6,540 nt of DNA from Rhodobacterales bacterium UBA3077 (GTDB lineage: Bacteria; Pseudomonadota; Alphaproteobacteria; Rhodobacterales; Rhodobacteraceae), in NCBI GenBank assembly GCA_002366685.1, contig DFBP01000186.1:9842-16381 (forward strand), written 5' to 3'. The position numbers and the translations under genes are program-made. How positions within the stretch are numbered: the first letter of the stretch is position 1; every line of letters begins with the position of its first letter. Shown in pieces: positions 1 through 5,932 of the stretch. A model generated the notes under the pieces. It saw only the letters and a program-made list of their open reading frames with translations. It was not told where the DNA came from and ran no database searches.

Positions 1-641
1 GTCACCACATGCTCGGCATGAATTTCGAATTCCTCGTCAGACGCAACCAGATTGCCGCCCTTTTCCACCATCACCGTGCCGCGCACGATCCAGTGGTCAC
101 AATCCCACTCATAGCTATCAACCTGCCGCTTGCGAATAATCTCGACACCGCGTTGCCGCGCGCCTTTAGCCATGGCCATGGTCACGTCAGCCGGATTGAT
201 ATAGCCATCGGATGGATGGTAAAGCGCGCCCTTCAAATCTTCGGTGCGGATCAGCGGCCAGCGCTCCTTGATCTGTTCGGGCGTCAGGAATTCGTATTCG
301 ATACCCACGCTGTCAGCCGTGGTCGCATAAAGCCGGTACTCATCCATCCGCTCATCGGTTTGGGCCATGCGCAGGTTGCCGACCACGGAGAAGCCAGCAT
401 TGAGGCCGGTTTCAGCTTCCAGTTCCTTGTAAAACTTCACCGAATAGTCGTGAATATGGCTGGTCGCATACCCCATATTAAATAGCGGCAACAGGCCCGC
501 CGCGTGCCAGGTTGAACCCGAGGTCAGCTCGTCCCGCTCCAGCAGCACCACATCTTCCCAACCGGCTTTGGCAAGATGATATGCAATACCGGCGCCCACC
601 GCGCCGCCACCAACAACACAGGCTTTTACATGGGTTTTCAT
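1..641 (-). CDS. FAD-dependent dehydrogenase, dimethylglycine/sarcosine dehydrogenase type (partial, N-terminal part)
   Basis: This is the first 213 codons of a DAO-family flavoprotein; the rest lies beyond the left edge. An N-terminal Rossmann motif GGGAVG (residues 11-16) follows a beta strand, and the acidic residue E35 in LLERDELTSGSTWHAAGL would bind the adenosine ribose. H46 in the STWHAAG motif matches the position of the histidine that carries covalently bound FAD in dimethylglycine and sarcosine dehydrogenases. The stretch DGYINPADVTMAMAKGARQ (from residue 145) is also typical of that group. Family members oxidatively demethylate N-methylated glycines, often with a C-terminal folate-binding GcvT-like domain, which cannot be seen here. 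The start at 641 is supported by GGGAG about six bases upstream. The gene is divergent from the membrane-protein and ABC genes. The exact substrate cannot be decided; the family call is firm. Confidence 0.88.
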   Translation of the reverse strand, partial: MKTHVKACVVGGGAVGAGIAYHLAKAGWEDVVLLERDELTSGSTWHAAGLLPLFNMGYATSHIHDYSVKFYKELEAETGLNAGFSVVGNLRMAQTDERMDEYRLYATTADSVGIEYEFLTPEQIKERWPLIRTEDLKGALYHPSDGYINPADVTMAMAKGARQRGVEIIRKRQVDSYEWDCDHWIVRGTVMVEKGGNLVASDEEFEIHAEHVV

Positions 642-663
642 GACGGACTCCCGATTCCATTTT

Positions 664-693
664 ACTTTACGCACAATGCCAGCATACTGCCAA
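664..693 (-). promoter_or_regulatory. Candidate sigma70-type promoter for the dehydrogenase gene
   Basis: On the minus strand TTGGCA (693-688) is followed 18 bases later by TAAAGT (669-664). These are 5/6 and 4/6 matches to the -35 and -10 consensus. The pair lies 23-52 bases upstream of the start codon at 641. This is read by eye only and rests on an E. coli-type consensus. Confidence 0.3.
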
Positions 694-771
694 AACAACA
701 AACTGGTGACGACTTATTGACGTGCATTTCCGACAATACAGCGGGAAATAGCGAAGGCGAGGTTTTGTGGA

Positions 772-1260
772 ATGGCACATTATATACGCAATTGCTTCTG
801 GCTGATGGTGCCTTCCATTTTACTGTTGTTTATCGCGGCTGACCGACTGCCACCCGCGTTTCAGGCAGAGGTGTTTTGGCATGACATCCCCCGGTTTATC
901 GCTTGGCCGGAAAACCTGTTTCGCGCGGTGGTGTTTGCTCTGCCTGCATTTATGCCGCTCAGCATCAAAACCACACGGCAGCGTCGCGGATTGGCGTTGT
1001 ATCTCTTTGGTACGGGCGTTTATTTCGCTTCCTGGCTGGCCTTGATCATCGCACCGCAAAGCTGGTGGAGCCTGAGCGCAGCGGGTTTTCTTGCCCCGGC
1101 CTATACACCGCTGATTTGGCTTTCTGGTATCGGCTTAATCGGCGAGCGCCTTTTCGCATCGCGCATCGGTTTTAGACCATGGATGTTCTTTGCACTGACT
1201 GTTGTGTTTTTGGGATTTCATATCGCACATACCGCGCTGGTTTTTGGTCGTTTATCGTAA
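772..1260 (+). CDS. Small multi-spanning membrane protein of unknown function
   Basis: I do not recognise this 162-residue protein. It is strongly hydrophobic, with about five likely membrane segments near residues 9-23, 48-66, 73-94, 103-124 and 136-158. Short, mostly basic loops separate them, for example KTTRQRRG around 66-73. No catalytic motif is visible. The ATG at 772 has GGCGAGG ending nine bases upstream, which is a reasonable ribosome binding site, and the hydrophobicity pattern makes the frame convincing. It lies 63 bp ahead of the solute-binding protein gene on the same strand, so co-transcription is possible. However, a candidate promoter lies in that gap, and nothing in the protein suggests it belongs to the transporter. 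It is divergent from the flavoprotein gene. Confidence 0.75.
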   Translation: MAHYIRNCFWLMVPSILLLFIAADRLPPAFQAEVFWHDIPRFIAWPENLFRAVVFALPAFMPLSIKTTRQRRGLALYLFGTGVYFASWLALIIAPQSWWSLSAAGFLAPAYTPLIWLSGIGLIGERLFASRIGFRPWMFFALTVVFLGFHIAHTALVFGRLS

Positions 1261-1266
1261 CCAAGC

Positions 1267-1295
1267 TTGCCAGATGGCACACCGTTAGGCATAGT
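1267..1295 (+). promoter_or_regulatory. Candidate promoter of the ABC transporter genes, with an overlapping dyad
   Basis: TTGCCA (1267-1272, 5/6 match to the -35 consensus) is followed after 17 bases by CATAGT (1290-1295, 4/6 match to the -10 consensus). This would give a leader of roughly 20 bases before the start codon at 1324. The inverted repeat TGCCA-GA-TGGCA (1268-1279) overlaps the -35 element and could be an operator. No factor can be named. Confidence 0.4.
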
Positions 1296-1323
1296 CGATG
1301 TCAGATTTCAACAGGAGGTAAAG

Positions 1324-2115
1324 ATGAAGCTCAATTCTATTTTAGCCGGCGCAATGGCGCTGGGATTTGCGACAGGCGCTATGGCAGAAGCCCTGCCCGA
1401 CCTAGGCGGTCAAACCGTCGTTGTGGTCACTGAAAACGCATACCCTCCGCTGCAGTTTGTGGACCCTGCCTCGGGCGAAGCCATTGGCTGGGAGTATGAC
1501 GCGATGGCCGAGATTGCCAAGCGCCTGAATATCACAGTTGAATACCAAAACATCAGCTGGGATGCGATGATCCCTGCGGTTTCCGACGGCCAGTATGACA
1601 TGGGCATGACCGGTATCACCATCCGTGACGACCGCAAGGAAAAGGTCGACTTCTCGGATGCCTATATGCGCTCTGAAATGGTCATGCTGGTGGCCGGTGA
1701 TGAATCCCGCTTTAGCGATGCCGCCGGTTTTGCGGCTGACCCCGATCTGCTCATGGCGGCCCAGCCAGGCACCACACCCTTTTATGTTGGGGTTTACGAT
1801 GTGCTTGACGGCGACGAAGCCAACCCGCGCATTAAACTTTTTGAAACCTTTGGCGCGACCGTGCAGGCTTTGAAGGCGGGTGATGTAGACCTCGTGCTCA
1901 CCGATGGCACTGCGGGCAACGGCTATGTGGAAGCCTCGGATGGCGGGCTCAAAATTGTCGGCGAAGCGCTGGGCACCGAGGATTTCGGATTCATCTTTCC
2001 GATCGGCTCCGAGCTTGTCACCCCGATGAACGCCGCCATCGCCGCCATGCGCGCCGATGGAACGCTAGACGCGCTCAACACCAAATGGTTCCTTGACTAC
2101 AAGTTTGGTGAATAA
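1324..2115 (+). CDS. ABC transporter periplasmic solute-binding protein, polar amino-acid family
   Basis: This 263-residue protein is an extracytoplasmic substrate-binding protein of the HisJ/GlnH/FliY type (SBP family 3). It begins with a Sec signal peptide: basic start, hydrophobic stretch and a likely cut after AMA at residue 21. The mature part has the usual order: VTENAYPPLQF (35-45), GWEYDAMAEIAKRL (55-68), MTGITIRDDRKEKVDFSDAY (95-114), QPGTT (147-151) and DVDLVLTD (187-194). R104 and D194 are at the positions that normally hold the ligand carboxylate and amino groups, so the ligand is probably an amino acid or similar compound. The frame stays open upstream to 1267, but ATG 1324 is preferred because AGGAGG (1313-1318) lies five bases ahead of it and the signal peptide begins there. 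The GWEYD sequence departs from the more common GFDVD form, so the specificity may be unusual. The permease gene follows after 55 bases. Confidence 0.93.
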   Translation: MKLNSILAGAMALGFATGAMAEALPDLGGQTVVVVTENAYPPLQFVDPASGEAIGWEYDAMAEIAKRLNITVEYQNISWDAMIPAVSDGQYDMGMTGITIRDDRKEKVDFSDAYMRSEMVMLVAGDESRFSDAAGFAADPDLLMAAQPGTTPFYVGVYDVLDGDEANPRIKLFETFGATVQALKAGDVDLVLTDGTAGNGYVEASDGGLKIVGEALGTEDFGFIFPIGSELVTPMNAAIAAMRADGTLDALNTKWFLDYKFGE

Positions 2116-2123
2116 CAAATAAT

Positions 2124-2147
2124 GCGTCGGGCTTTACGGCCCGGCGC
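2124..2147 (+). promoter_or_regulatory. Intercistronic stem-loop between solute-binding protein and permease genes
   Basis: GCGTCGGGC (2124-2132) pairs with GCCCGGCGC (2139-2147) in a nine-base-pair stem with one G-T wobble and a six-base loop (TTTACG). No T-run follows, so it is not a classic terminator. Such hairpins after binding-protein genes usually protect the upstream mRNA from 3' exonucleases and so help make the binding protein more abundant than the permease. That role is inferred here. Confidence 0.7.
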
Positions 2148-2152
2148 GACTT

Positions 2153-2164
2153 CCCCCAAAGGGG
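2153..2164 (+). promoter_or_regulatory. Ribosome binding site of the permease gene inside a small hairpin
   Basis: The AAGGGG Shine-Dalgarno-like sequence (2159-2164) lies six bases ahead of the ATG at 2171. Its GGGG can pair with the preceding C-run (CCCC, 2154-2157) across an AAA loop. This tiny hairpin could weaken initiation on the permease gene. A four-pair stem is only marginally stable. Confidence 0.35.
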
Positions 2165-2170
2165 CCAATA

Positions 2171-2962
2171 ATGCACCCGAAACAAGAAAATGACTTCCCG
2201 TATTGGCTGTTGGTTGCGGTTACAATCGGGGCTTATCTCGCGTACCGCGTGGCAACCGATGAGCTTTATACTCAGGTTATTACGATCGTTTCCAAAGGGG
2301 TTTGGGTTACGGTTTTTGTAACGCTTGTTGCTTTTTCTTTCGCCTCCCTGTGGGGGTTGGTGCTCGCCGTCGGCTCCCTGTCGCGCTTCATTGTTTTGCG
2401 GCAGCTCGCACGGTTTTATATCGAGATCATCCGCGGCATCCCGATTCTTGTATTGCTATTTTACATTGCCTTTGTTGGCGCGCCCGCACTGGTTGTCGCG
2501 ATAAACTGGGTGATCGAACCGCTTGGGTTTGAGCCGATGCGCACCCGCGATCTTTCTCTGATGTGGCGGGCTGTTCTGGCGCTCACTATCGGCTATTCGG
2601 CCTTTATCGCCGAGGTATTCCGGGCTGGTATCCAATCGGTTGAACTGGGCCAGATCGAGGCGGCCAAAGCTCTGGGCCTGAACAGCTGGCAGCGCTTTCG
2701 CCATATCATTTTTCCGCAGGCCATTCGAACCATCTTACCGCCGCTTGGAAATGACTTTATAGCGCTGATCAAAGACAGTTCGCTTGTTTCGGTATTGGGT
2801 GTGGCTGATATAACCCAGCTTGGCAAAATCTATGCCGCCGGCTCGTTCCGGTTTTTCGAAACCTATAATATTGTGGCGTATGTCTATCTGATGATGACGG
2901 TCACGCTTTCGCTCGGCCTGCGCAGGCTGGAGCGGAAAATGCGTGCCGAGCCTTTGGGCTAG
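2171..2962 (+). CDS. ABC transporter permease, polar amino-acid (HisM/GlnP) family
   Basis: This 263-residue inner-membrane protein forms the translocation channel of an amino-acid importer. Hydrophobic segments lie near residues 11-27, 43-67, 85-110, 133-150, 193-211 and 233-250. RGIPILVLLFYIAF (88-101) is a typical family signature. The cytoplasmic EAA loop, EAAKALGLNSWQRFRHIIFP (163-182), is complete with its conserved glycine and is where the ATPase docks. It is followed by PLGNDFIALIKDSSL (191-205), another family hallmark. Length is slightly above the common 220-240 residues because of an extra hydrophobic N-terminal segment. The start at 2171 has AAGGGG six bases upstream. It follows the binding-protein gene after a stem-loop, and an intrinsic terminator overlaps its stop codon. 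No ATPase or second permease gene follows, so this subunit probably works as a homodimer with an ATPase encoded elsewhere. Confidence 0.93.
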   Translation: MHPKQENDFPYWLLVAVTIGAYLAYRVATDELYTQVITIVSKGVWVTVFVTLVAFSFASLWGLVLAVGSLSRFIVLRQLARFYIEIIRGIPILVLLFYIAFVGAPALVVAINWVIEPLGFEPMRTRDLSLMWRAVLALTIGYSAFIAEVFRAGIQSVELGQIEAAKALGLNSWQRFRHIIFPQAIRTILPPLGNDFIALIKDSSLVSVLGVADITQLGKIYAAGSFRFFETYNIVAYVYLMMTVTLSLGLRRLERKMRAEPLG

Positions 2963-2974
2963 GCACATTTTTTT
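2943..2974 (+). terminator. Rho-independent terminator overlapping the permease stop codon
   Basis: GTGCC (2943-2947) pairs with GGCAC (2962-2966). AGCC (2949-2952) pairs with GGCT (2957-2960), with one G/A mismatch between the two blocks and a TTTG loop. Seven T residues follow at 2968-2974. The TAG stop codon (2960-2962) sits in the descending arm. This ends the transporter transcription unit on the plus strand. Confidence 0.85.
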
Positions 2975-2976
2975 GG

Positions 2977-3001
2977 AAAAATTAGCCGCCCGTTAAAGGC
3001 G
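2977..3001 (-). terminator. Weak candidate terminator for the EF-hand gene
   Basis: Read on the minus strand past the EF-hand stop codon, CGCCT pairs with GGGCG (3001-2987, one T-G pair) around a TTAAC loop. The sequence GCTAATTTTT follows, ending at 2977. The stem is short, so efficiency is doubtful. Confidence 0.4.
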
Positions 3002-3017
3002 CGCGCTTGTTGCAATG

Positions 3018-3464
3018 TTACGGACGACCAAAATCGCCGGAGTTTACTGTGCCGTCACCATTGCGGTCGAGCAGCTCAAACCAGGCACCGGACTGGCCAA
3101 CAAATTCGGCTTGCGATACTTCGCCGTTGCCATCAACATCGTTGAACTCAAGGGTCATTCCAACAGATGGTTTTACGCGGTTGGCGTTATTTCCATGGCC
3201 TTTTCCGCCCTGCGCCTCGTTGGCCCGATCCGCCGCACGGGCTTCGTCAAAAGAGACATATTCCTCAGCGGTAATTACGCCATCGCCATTTTCGTCAAAA
3301 GTTACAAATACGTTTTCACGTTTTTCTGTAATTTCAGGCAATGTGACCATTCCGTCCTGGTTTTCGTCCCAGCTTTGGAAGAAACCGGCACCGGGGGTTC
3401 CGGCAGCAAATACAGATGTTGCTACAAAGGTGGCGAGGGTTGTCGAAATCAGAAGGGTTTTCAT
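3018..3464 (-). CDS. Exported protein with four EF-hand calcium-binding loops
   Basis: This 148-residue protein has a Sec signal peptide (residues 1-20, likely cut after SVFA), so it should be periplasmic or secreted. Four canonical 12-residue EF-hand loops are visible: DENQDGMVTLPE (33-44), DENGDGVITAEE (57-68), DVDGNGEVSQAE (109-120) and DRNGDGTVNSGD (133-144). They are arranged as two pairs. All have Asp at position 1 and Gly at position 6. The fourth ends in Asp rather than Glu at position 12, which often lowers calcium affinity or shifts metal preference. A charged, Gly/Asn-rich linker with one His (about 73-98, including GGKGHGNNAN) separates the pairs. It is convergent with the permease gene and divergent from the kinase gene. 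No strong Shine-Dalgarno sequence lies ahead of the ATG; only a GGGG run is present. Its role could be calcium buffering or sensing in the envelope, but no partner is known. Confidence 0.9.
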   Translation of the reverse strand: MKTLLISTTLATFVATSVFAAGTPGAGFFQSWDENQDGMVTLPEITEKRENVFVTFDENGDGVITAEEYVSFDEARAADRANEAQGGKGHGNNANRVKPSVGMTLEFNDVDGNGEVSQAEFVGQSGAWFELLDRNGDGTVNSGDFGRP

Positions 3465-3666
3465 TGGGTGGCCCCATTATATTATTAGTTGCTCACTTTC
3501 AGTATCGTGAATATGGAAATGGCTTCCAACTATTCAAGAGCGCCACCAAGGACTCGAAGAACAATGTTTGTGAATAGCCAAGGCGATGCGCGGAATTCCG
3601 CCTCAAAAGAGTGGATTTATTCTTTGGATCATCCTAGCATACGCTCCTAAAACGGGAGATAGCACT
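3465..3666. other. Divergent intergenic region between EF-hand and kinase genes
   Basis: These ~200 bases must hold the promoters of both flanking genes. Visible here are the TATAAT noted above and a 12-base perfect palindrome, GCGGAATTCCGC (3590-3601), about 65 bases ahead of the kinase start. GGGAGA (3654-3659) serves the kinase TTG start. No convincing -35/-10 pair for the kinase was found by eye. Confidence 0.5.
3476..3481 (-). promoter_or_regulatory. Possible -10 element of the EF-hand gene
   Basis: A perfect TATAAT lies on the minus strand at 3481-3476, eleven bases ahead of the start codon at 3464. No good -35 hexamer is seen at normal spacing. If used, transcription would start only a few bases before the ATG. 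In an AT-rich stretch it may also be chance. Confidence 0.25.
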
Positions 3667-5829
3667 TTGAATACCACGGAAGGAATTTTGCGGACTGGCG
3701 AGTTGCTCAACAACACTTATGTGATTGAAAAGCTCATTGGGTCCGGCGGCACGGGTGAAGTTTATCTGGCTAAAAACATCGTTTCCGGCCGGGAATTCGC
3801 GATCAAAATCCTGAAGCAGGAGTTCTCCCAGAACGAATCGTTCATCAACCTGATGCGCCGTGAGGCCGATGTTTTACACAACGTGATCGACGATGCGGTA
3901 GTGCGCTATAACGAACTCCTGAAATCGGACCTCCATGGCGGATTTGTGTTTTTGGTGATGGAGTTCATCAAGGGCCAACAACTTGCGGAAATTATGCAGC
4001 AACAAGGGTCGATTGATGAAAATTCGCTGCTGCAAATCGCCCACCGTATGGGGCAAGGCCTGAAAGCGGCTCATGCCCAAAATGCGTTTCACCGCGATAT
4101 TTCGCCTGACAATGTCATTCTCCCTGGCGGTGACCCGGCCAAAGCCAAGTTGATCGATTTTGGCATCGCCCGCGATATTTCTGAAAATGCCCAAACCGTG
4201 GTTGGCGGTGGCTTTGCCGGTAAATACCAATATGCCTCCCCCGAACAGCTTAACGGCGAGGTGGACGCGCGCTCCGATCTTTATAGCCTCGGTGTGACTC
4301 TGCTGAACGCTTATCGGGGAAAGTCCAGCAATGTTGGCTCCTCTTTGATGGAGATTGTGCAGACAAAATCTCAACGACCCGACACAAGAGATGTGCCGGG
4401 TCGTCTCGGCGCCCTCATTGCCCGCTTGGTTGAGCCGCGCCCTGAAGATCGCTTCCAAAGCGCCGCAGAAATGTTGCAATGGCTTGACGGTGAAACAGCG
4501 GCACCGGCTGAACCGGCTCCCATGTCAACCGAGCAACCTATTATTGCCCCTTCCCGCCCCGTTTCCAGCTTTCAGGCTTTGCCCGATGAGCCGGGGAACG
4601 GTGGTGGTGGTATGGGTAAGATATTGATTATACTCGTTATAGCAGCGCTAGGCGGAGCCGGATGGTTCTTTGGCCTCGGCCCCGGGAACGAAATTTTATT
4701 TCCCGCCAAATACGAGCGCGAATCCCCTTATGAAATCACGGCCCGGCACGATAAAGGCACAAGCGTTATCACGATGGCCGGCCATGTTCGCGGCCCCGAG
4801 GAGGGCAATGCACTCGTAGCCGACCTCCAGCTTGGCTTTAGCGAATATACGATAAATCCTGCATTCGAATTTGCCAGTGGCGAGCCGAATGACCGCTGGG
4901 AGCAAATTCTGGCCTCGTTGGTCAAAGAAACCAAACCGCTGGATTCCTGGAAGATCGAAATGATTGACGAGCAGGTGACCTTAACGGGAGAAGCTGCAAC
5001 CGAAGCCGCAGCAGAAGCCGTGCGAAACAGCTTTAACGCAACCGCTCAACTGATCGACGTTACCGCTACTGTTGACGTTGCGGTTGCGCAAAAACCACCT
5101 TTATTGCTTTCCCCTCTCAATGAACTGATCAAAACCTATGAAACCTGTGGCCCGCTCCGGATATCGGGCGGCGATGGTATTCAACTGGGCGCGGACGAGC
5201 GGATCACGGTTTCGGGCGTTGTCGCCCGTGAAAGTGATGTCGAAGTTTTCGATCTGGTACTTGGTGAACAGGCCGAAGGGCGAGAGATTGACTATAACCT
5301 CGCCGTGCTCAATGAGCCGGTTTGCGAGGTTGAGGCTCTTTTGCCAACACCTGAAAACAACGGCATTCAAATCGAGTATTCCTATGGCCAGAAAGAGGCC
5401 GAAGTTGGCGCCTCACCTTACCACGAGGGAGAAAACCCCGTAGTGGACGCAGTCCTCCCTGAAGCGCACGGGGGATTCCTCTATAGTTTTTATGTCGATG
5501 CTGGAGGCCAGGTCTTTCACTTGCTTCCGCATCAGTCCCGCCAAGCCCATACCCTCCCAAGTATTGGCGAAGTCGTTGACGGAGTACGCAAGATCCGGCT
5601 GACCTTTCCGGTTGCCGAAGCATCGACCGAACAGCTAGGATTTCGGGTAGTTGAGCCTTTTGGCACCAACATGGTGGTGGTAATCCTGAGTTCCATACCG
5701 CTTTTTGACGGCCTTCGTCCAAGAGCGGAATCGATTGACGCACTTAAGGATGTACTTGCTGAAAAAGCCGAAATTCTCGCCGCCAGCGGGACCATGGTTG
5801 TTAGCCGTTATCTTTTAACGGAGCCGTGA
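3667..5829 (+). CDS. Transmembrane Hanks-type Ser/Thr protein kinase with BON-like repeats and DUF4384-like C-terminus
   Basis: This 720-residue protein begins with a cytoplasmic kinase domain (about 18-275): glycine loop GSGGTGEV (25-32), K47 in FAIK, helix-C E66, catalytic HRDISPDN (142-149, with D144 and N149), DFG (164-166), SPE in place of APE (191-193) and D204. The HRD motif has Ser where most Ser/Thr kinases have Lys; all other core residues are present. A Pro/Ala-rich linker leads to one membrane helix (about 318-338, preceded by Lys), which places residues 339-720 in the periplasm. That part shows three BON-like repeats, each centred on a V/I-T-hydrophobic-x-G motif (glycines at 372, 441, 517). 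A C-terminal section (about 570-685, with FLYSFYVDAGGQVFHLLP) resembles DUF4384. C494 and C552 could form a disulfide. The chosen start is TTG 3667, with GGGAGA seven bases upstream. An in-frame ATG at 3586 has only a badly spaced AGGCG and adds an unconserved-looking extension. The kinase call is certain; the C-terminal domain names are by eye. Confidence 0.92.
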   Translation: MNTTEGILRTGELLNNTYVIEKLIGSGGTGEVYLAKNIVSGREFAIKILKQEFSQNESFINLMRREADVLHNVIDDAVVRYNELLKSDLHGGFVFLVMEFIKGQQLAEIMQQQGSIDENSLLQIAHRMGQGLKAAHAQNAFHRDISPDNVILPGGDPAKAKLIDFGIARDISENAQTVVGGGFAGKYQYASPEQLNGEVDARSDLYSLGVTLLNAYRGKSSNVGSSLMEIVQTKSQRPDTRDVPGRLGALIARLVEPRPEDRFQSAAEMLQWLDGETAAPAEPAPMSTEQPIIAPSRPVSSFQALPDEPGNGGGGMGKILIILVIAALGGAGWFFGLGPGNEILFPAKYERESPYEITARHDKGTSVITMAGHVRGPEEGNALVADLQLGFSEYTINPAFEFASGEPNDRWEQILASLVKETKPLDSWKIEMIDEQVTLTGEAATEAAAEAVRNSFNATAQLIDVTATVDVAVAQKPPLLLSPLNELIKTYETCGPLRISGGDGIQLGADERITVSGVVARESDVEVFDLVLGEQAEGREIDYNLAVLNEPVCEVEALLPTPENNGIQIEYSYGQKEAEVGASPYHEGENPVVDAVLPEAHGGFLYSFYVDAGGQVFHLLPHQSRQAHTLPSIGEVVDGVRKIRLTFPVAEASTEQLGFRVVEPFGTNMVVVILSSIPLFDGLRPRAESIDALKDVLAEKAEILAASGTMVVSRYLLTEP

Positions 5830-5832
5830 GAA

Positions 5833-5847
5833 ACCCATATTATGGGT
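5833..5847. repeat. Perfect 7-bp inverted repeat after the kinase gene
   Basis: ACCCATA (5833-5839) and TATGGGT (5841-5847) flank a single T, starting four bases after the kinase stop codon. It could fold in RNA as a five- or six-pair hairpin with a small loop, or act as a DNA dyad. No T-run follows directly. Confidence 0.45.
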
Positions 5848-5859
5848 ATTGATAGTAGT

Positions 5860-5887
5860 TTGCCGATTTGCGGCAATTGATTTTTTT
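5860..5887 (+). terminator. Rho-independent terminator of the kinase gene
   Basis: TTGCCG (5860-5865) pairs perfectly with CGGCAA (5871-5876) around a five-base ATTTG loop. After the spacer TTGA comes a run of seven T (5881-5887). The stem is modest, and the four-base spacer may lower efficiency, so some read-through into the OmpA-like gene is possible. Confidence 0.65.
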
Positions 5888-5907
5888 GGCTATATTGGCC
5901 CTAGATA
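5877..5907 (+). promoter_or_regulatory. Weak candidate promoter for the OmpA-like gene
   Basis: TTGATT (5877-5882) and TAGATA (5902-5907) are separated by 19 bases, longer than ideal. Because a terminator precedes the gene, a promoter is expected in this AT-rich stretch. TTGGC is also repeated around TATA here (5886-5899). The exact element is uncertain. Confidence 0.25.
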
Positions 5908-5932
5908 TTGTGAATAAAACAGGAGTAGATAA

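Noticed and set aside
9..485. Plus-strand open frame of 158 codons
   Set aside because: It is antisense to the dehydrogenase, whose minus-strand frame carries clear family motifs.
717..745. TTGACG at 717 as a promoter -35 for the membrane protein gene
   Set aside because: No acceptable -10 hexamer lies 16-18 bases downstream.
1267..1323. TTG 1267 as the start of the solute-binding protein
   Set aside because: It would bury the signal peptide behind 19 extra residues, while ATG 1324 has an excellent AGGAGG site.
3007..3510. Plus-strand open frames opposite the EF-hand gene
   Set aside because: The minus-strand frame encodes four EF-hand loops and a signal peptide; the opposite frames show no family features.
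3590..3601. 12-base palindrome GCGGAATTCCGC as a firm operator
   Set aside because: About one or two perfect 12-base palindromes are expected by chance in a window this size, so it is only mentioned as part of the intergenic region.
3586..3666. In-frame ATG at 3586 as the kinase start
   Set aside because: Only AGGCG lies upstream, and it is too close to the ATG. TTG 3667 has GGGAGA at a good distance, and the extension does not look like part of the kinase fold or a signal peptide.
3874..4479. Minus-strand open frame of 201 codons inside the kinase gene
   Set aside because: It is fully covered by the kinase domain, and its translation has no recognisable motif.
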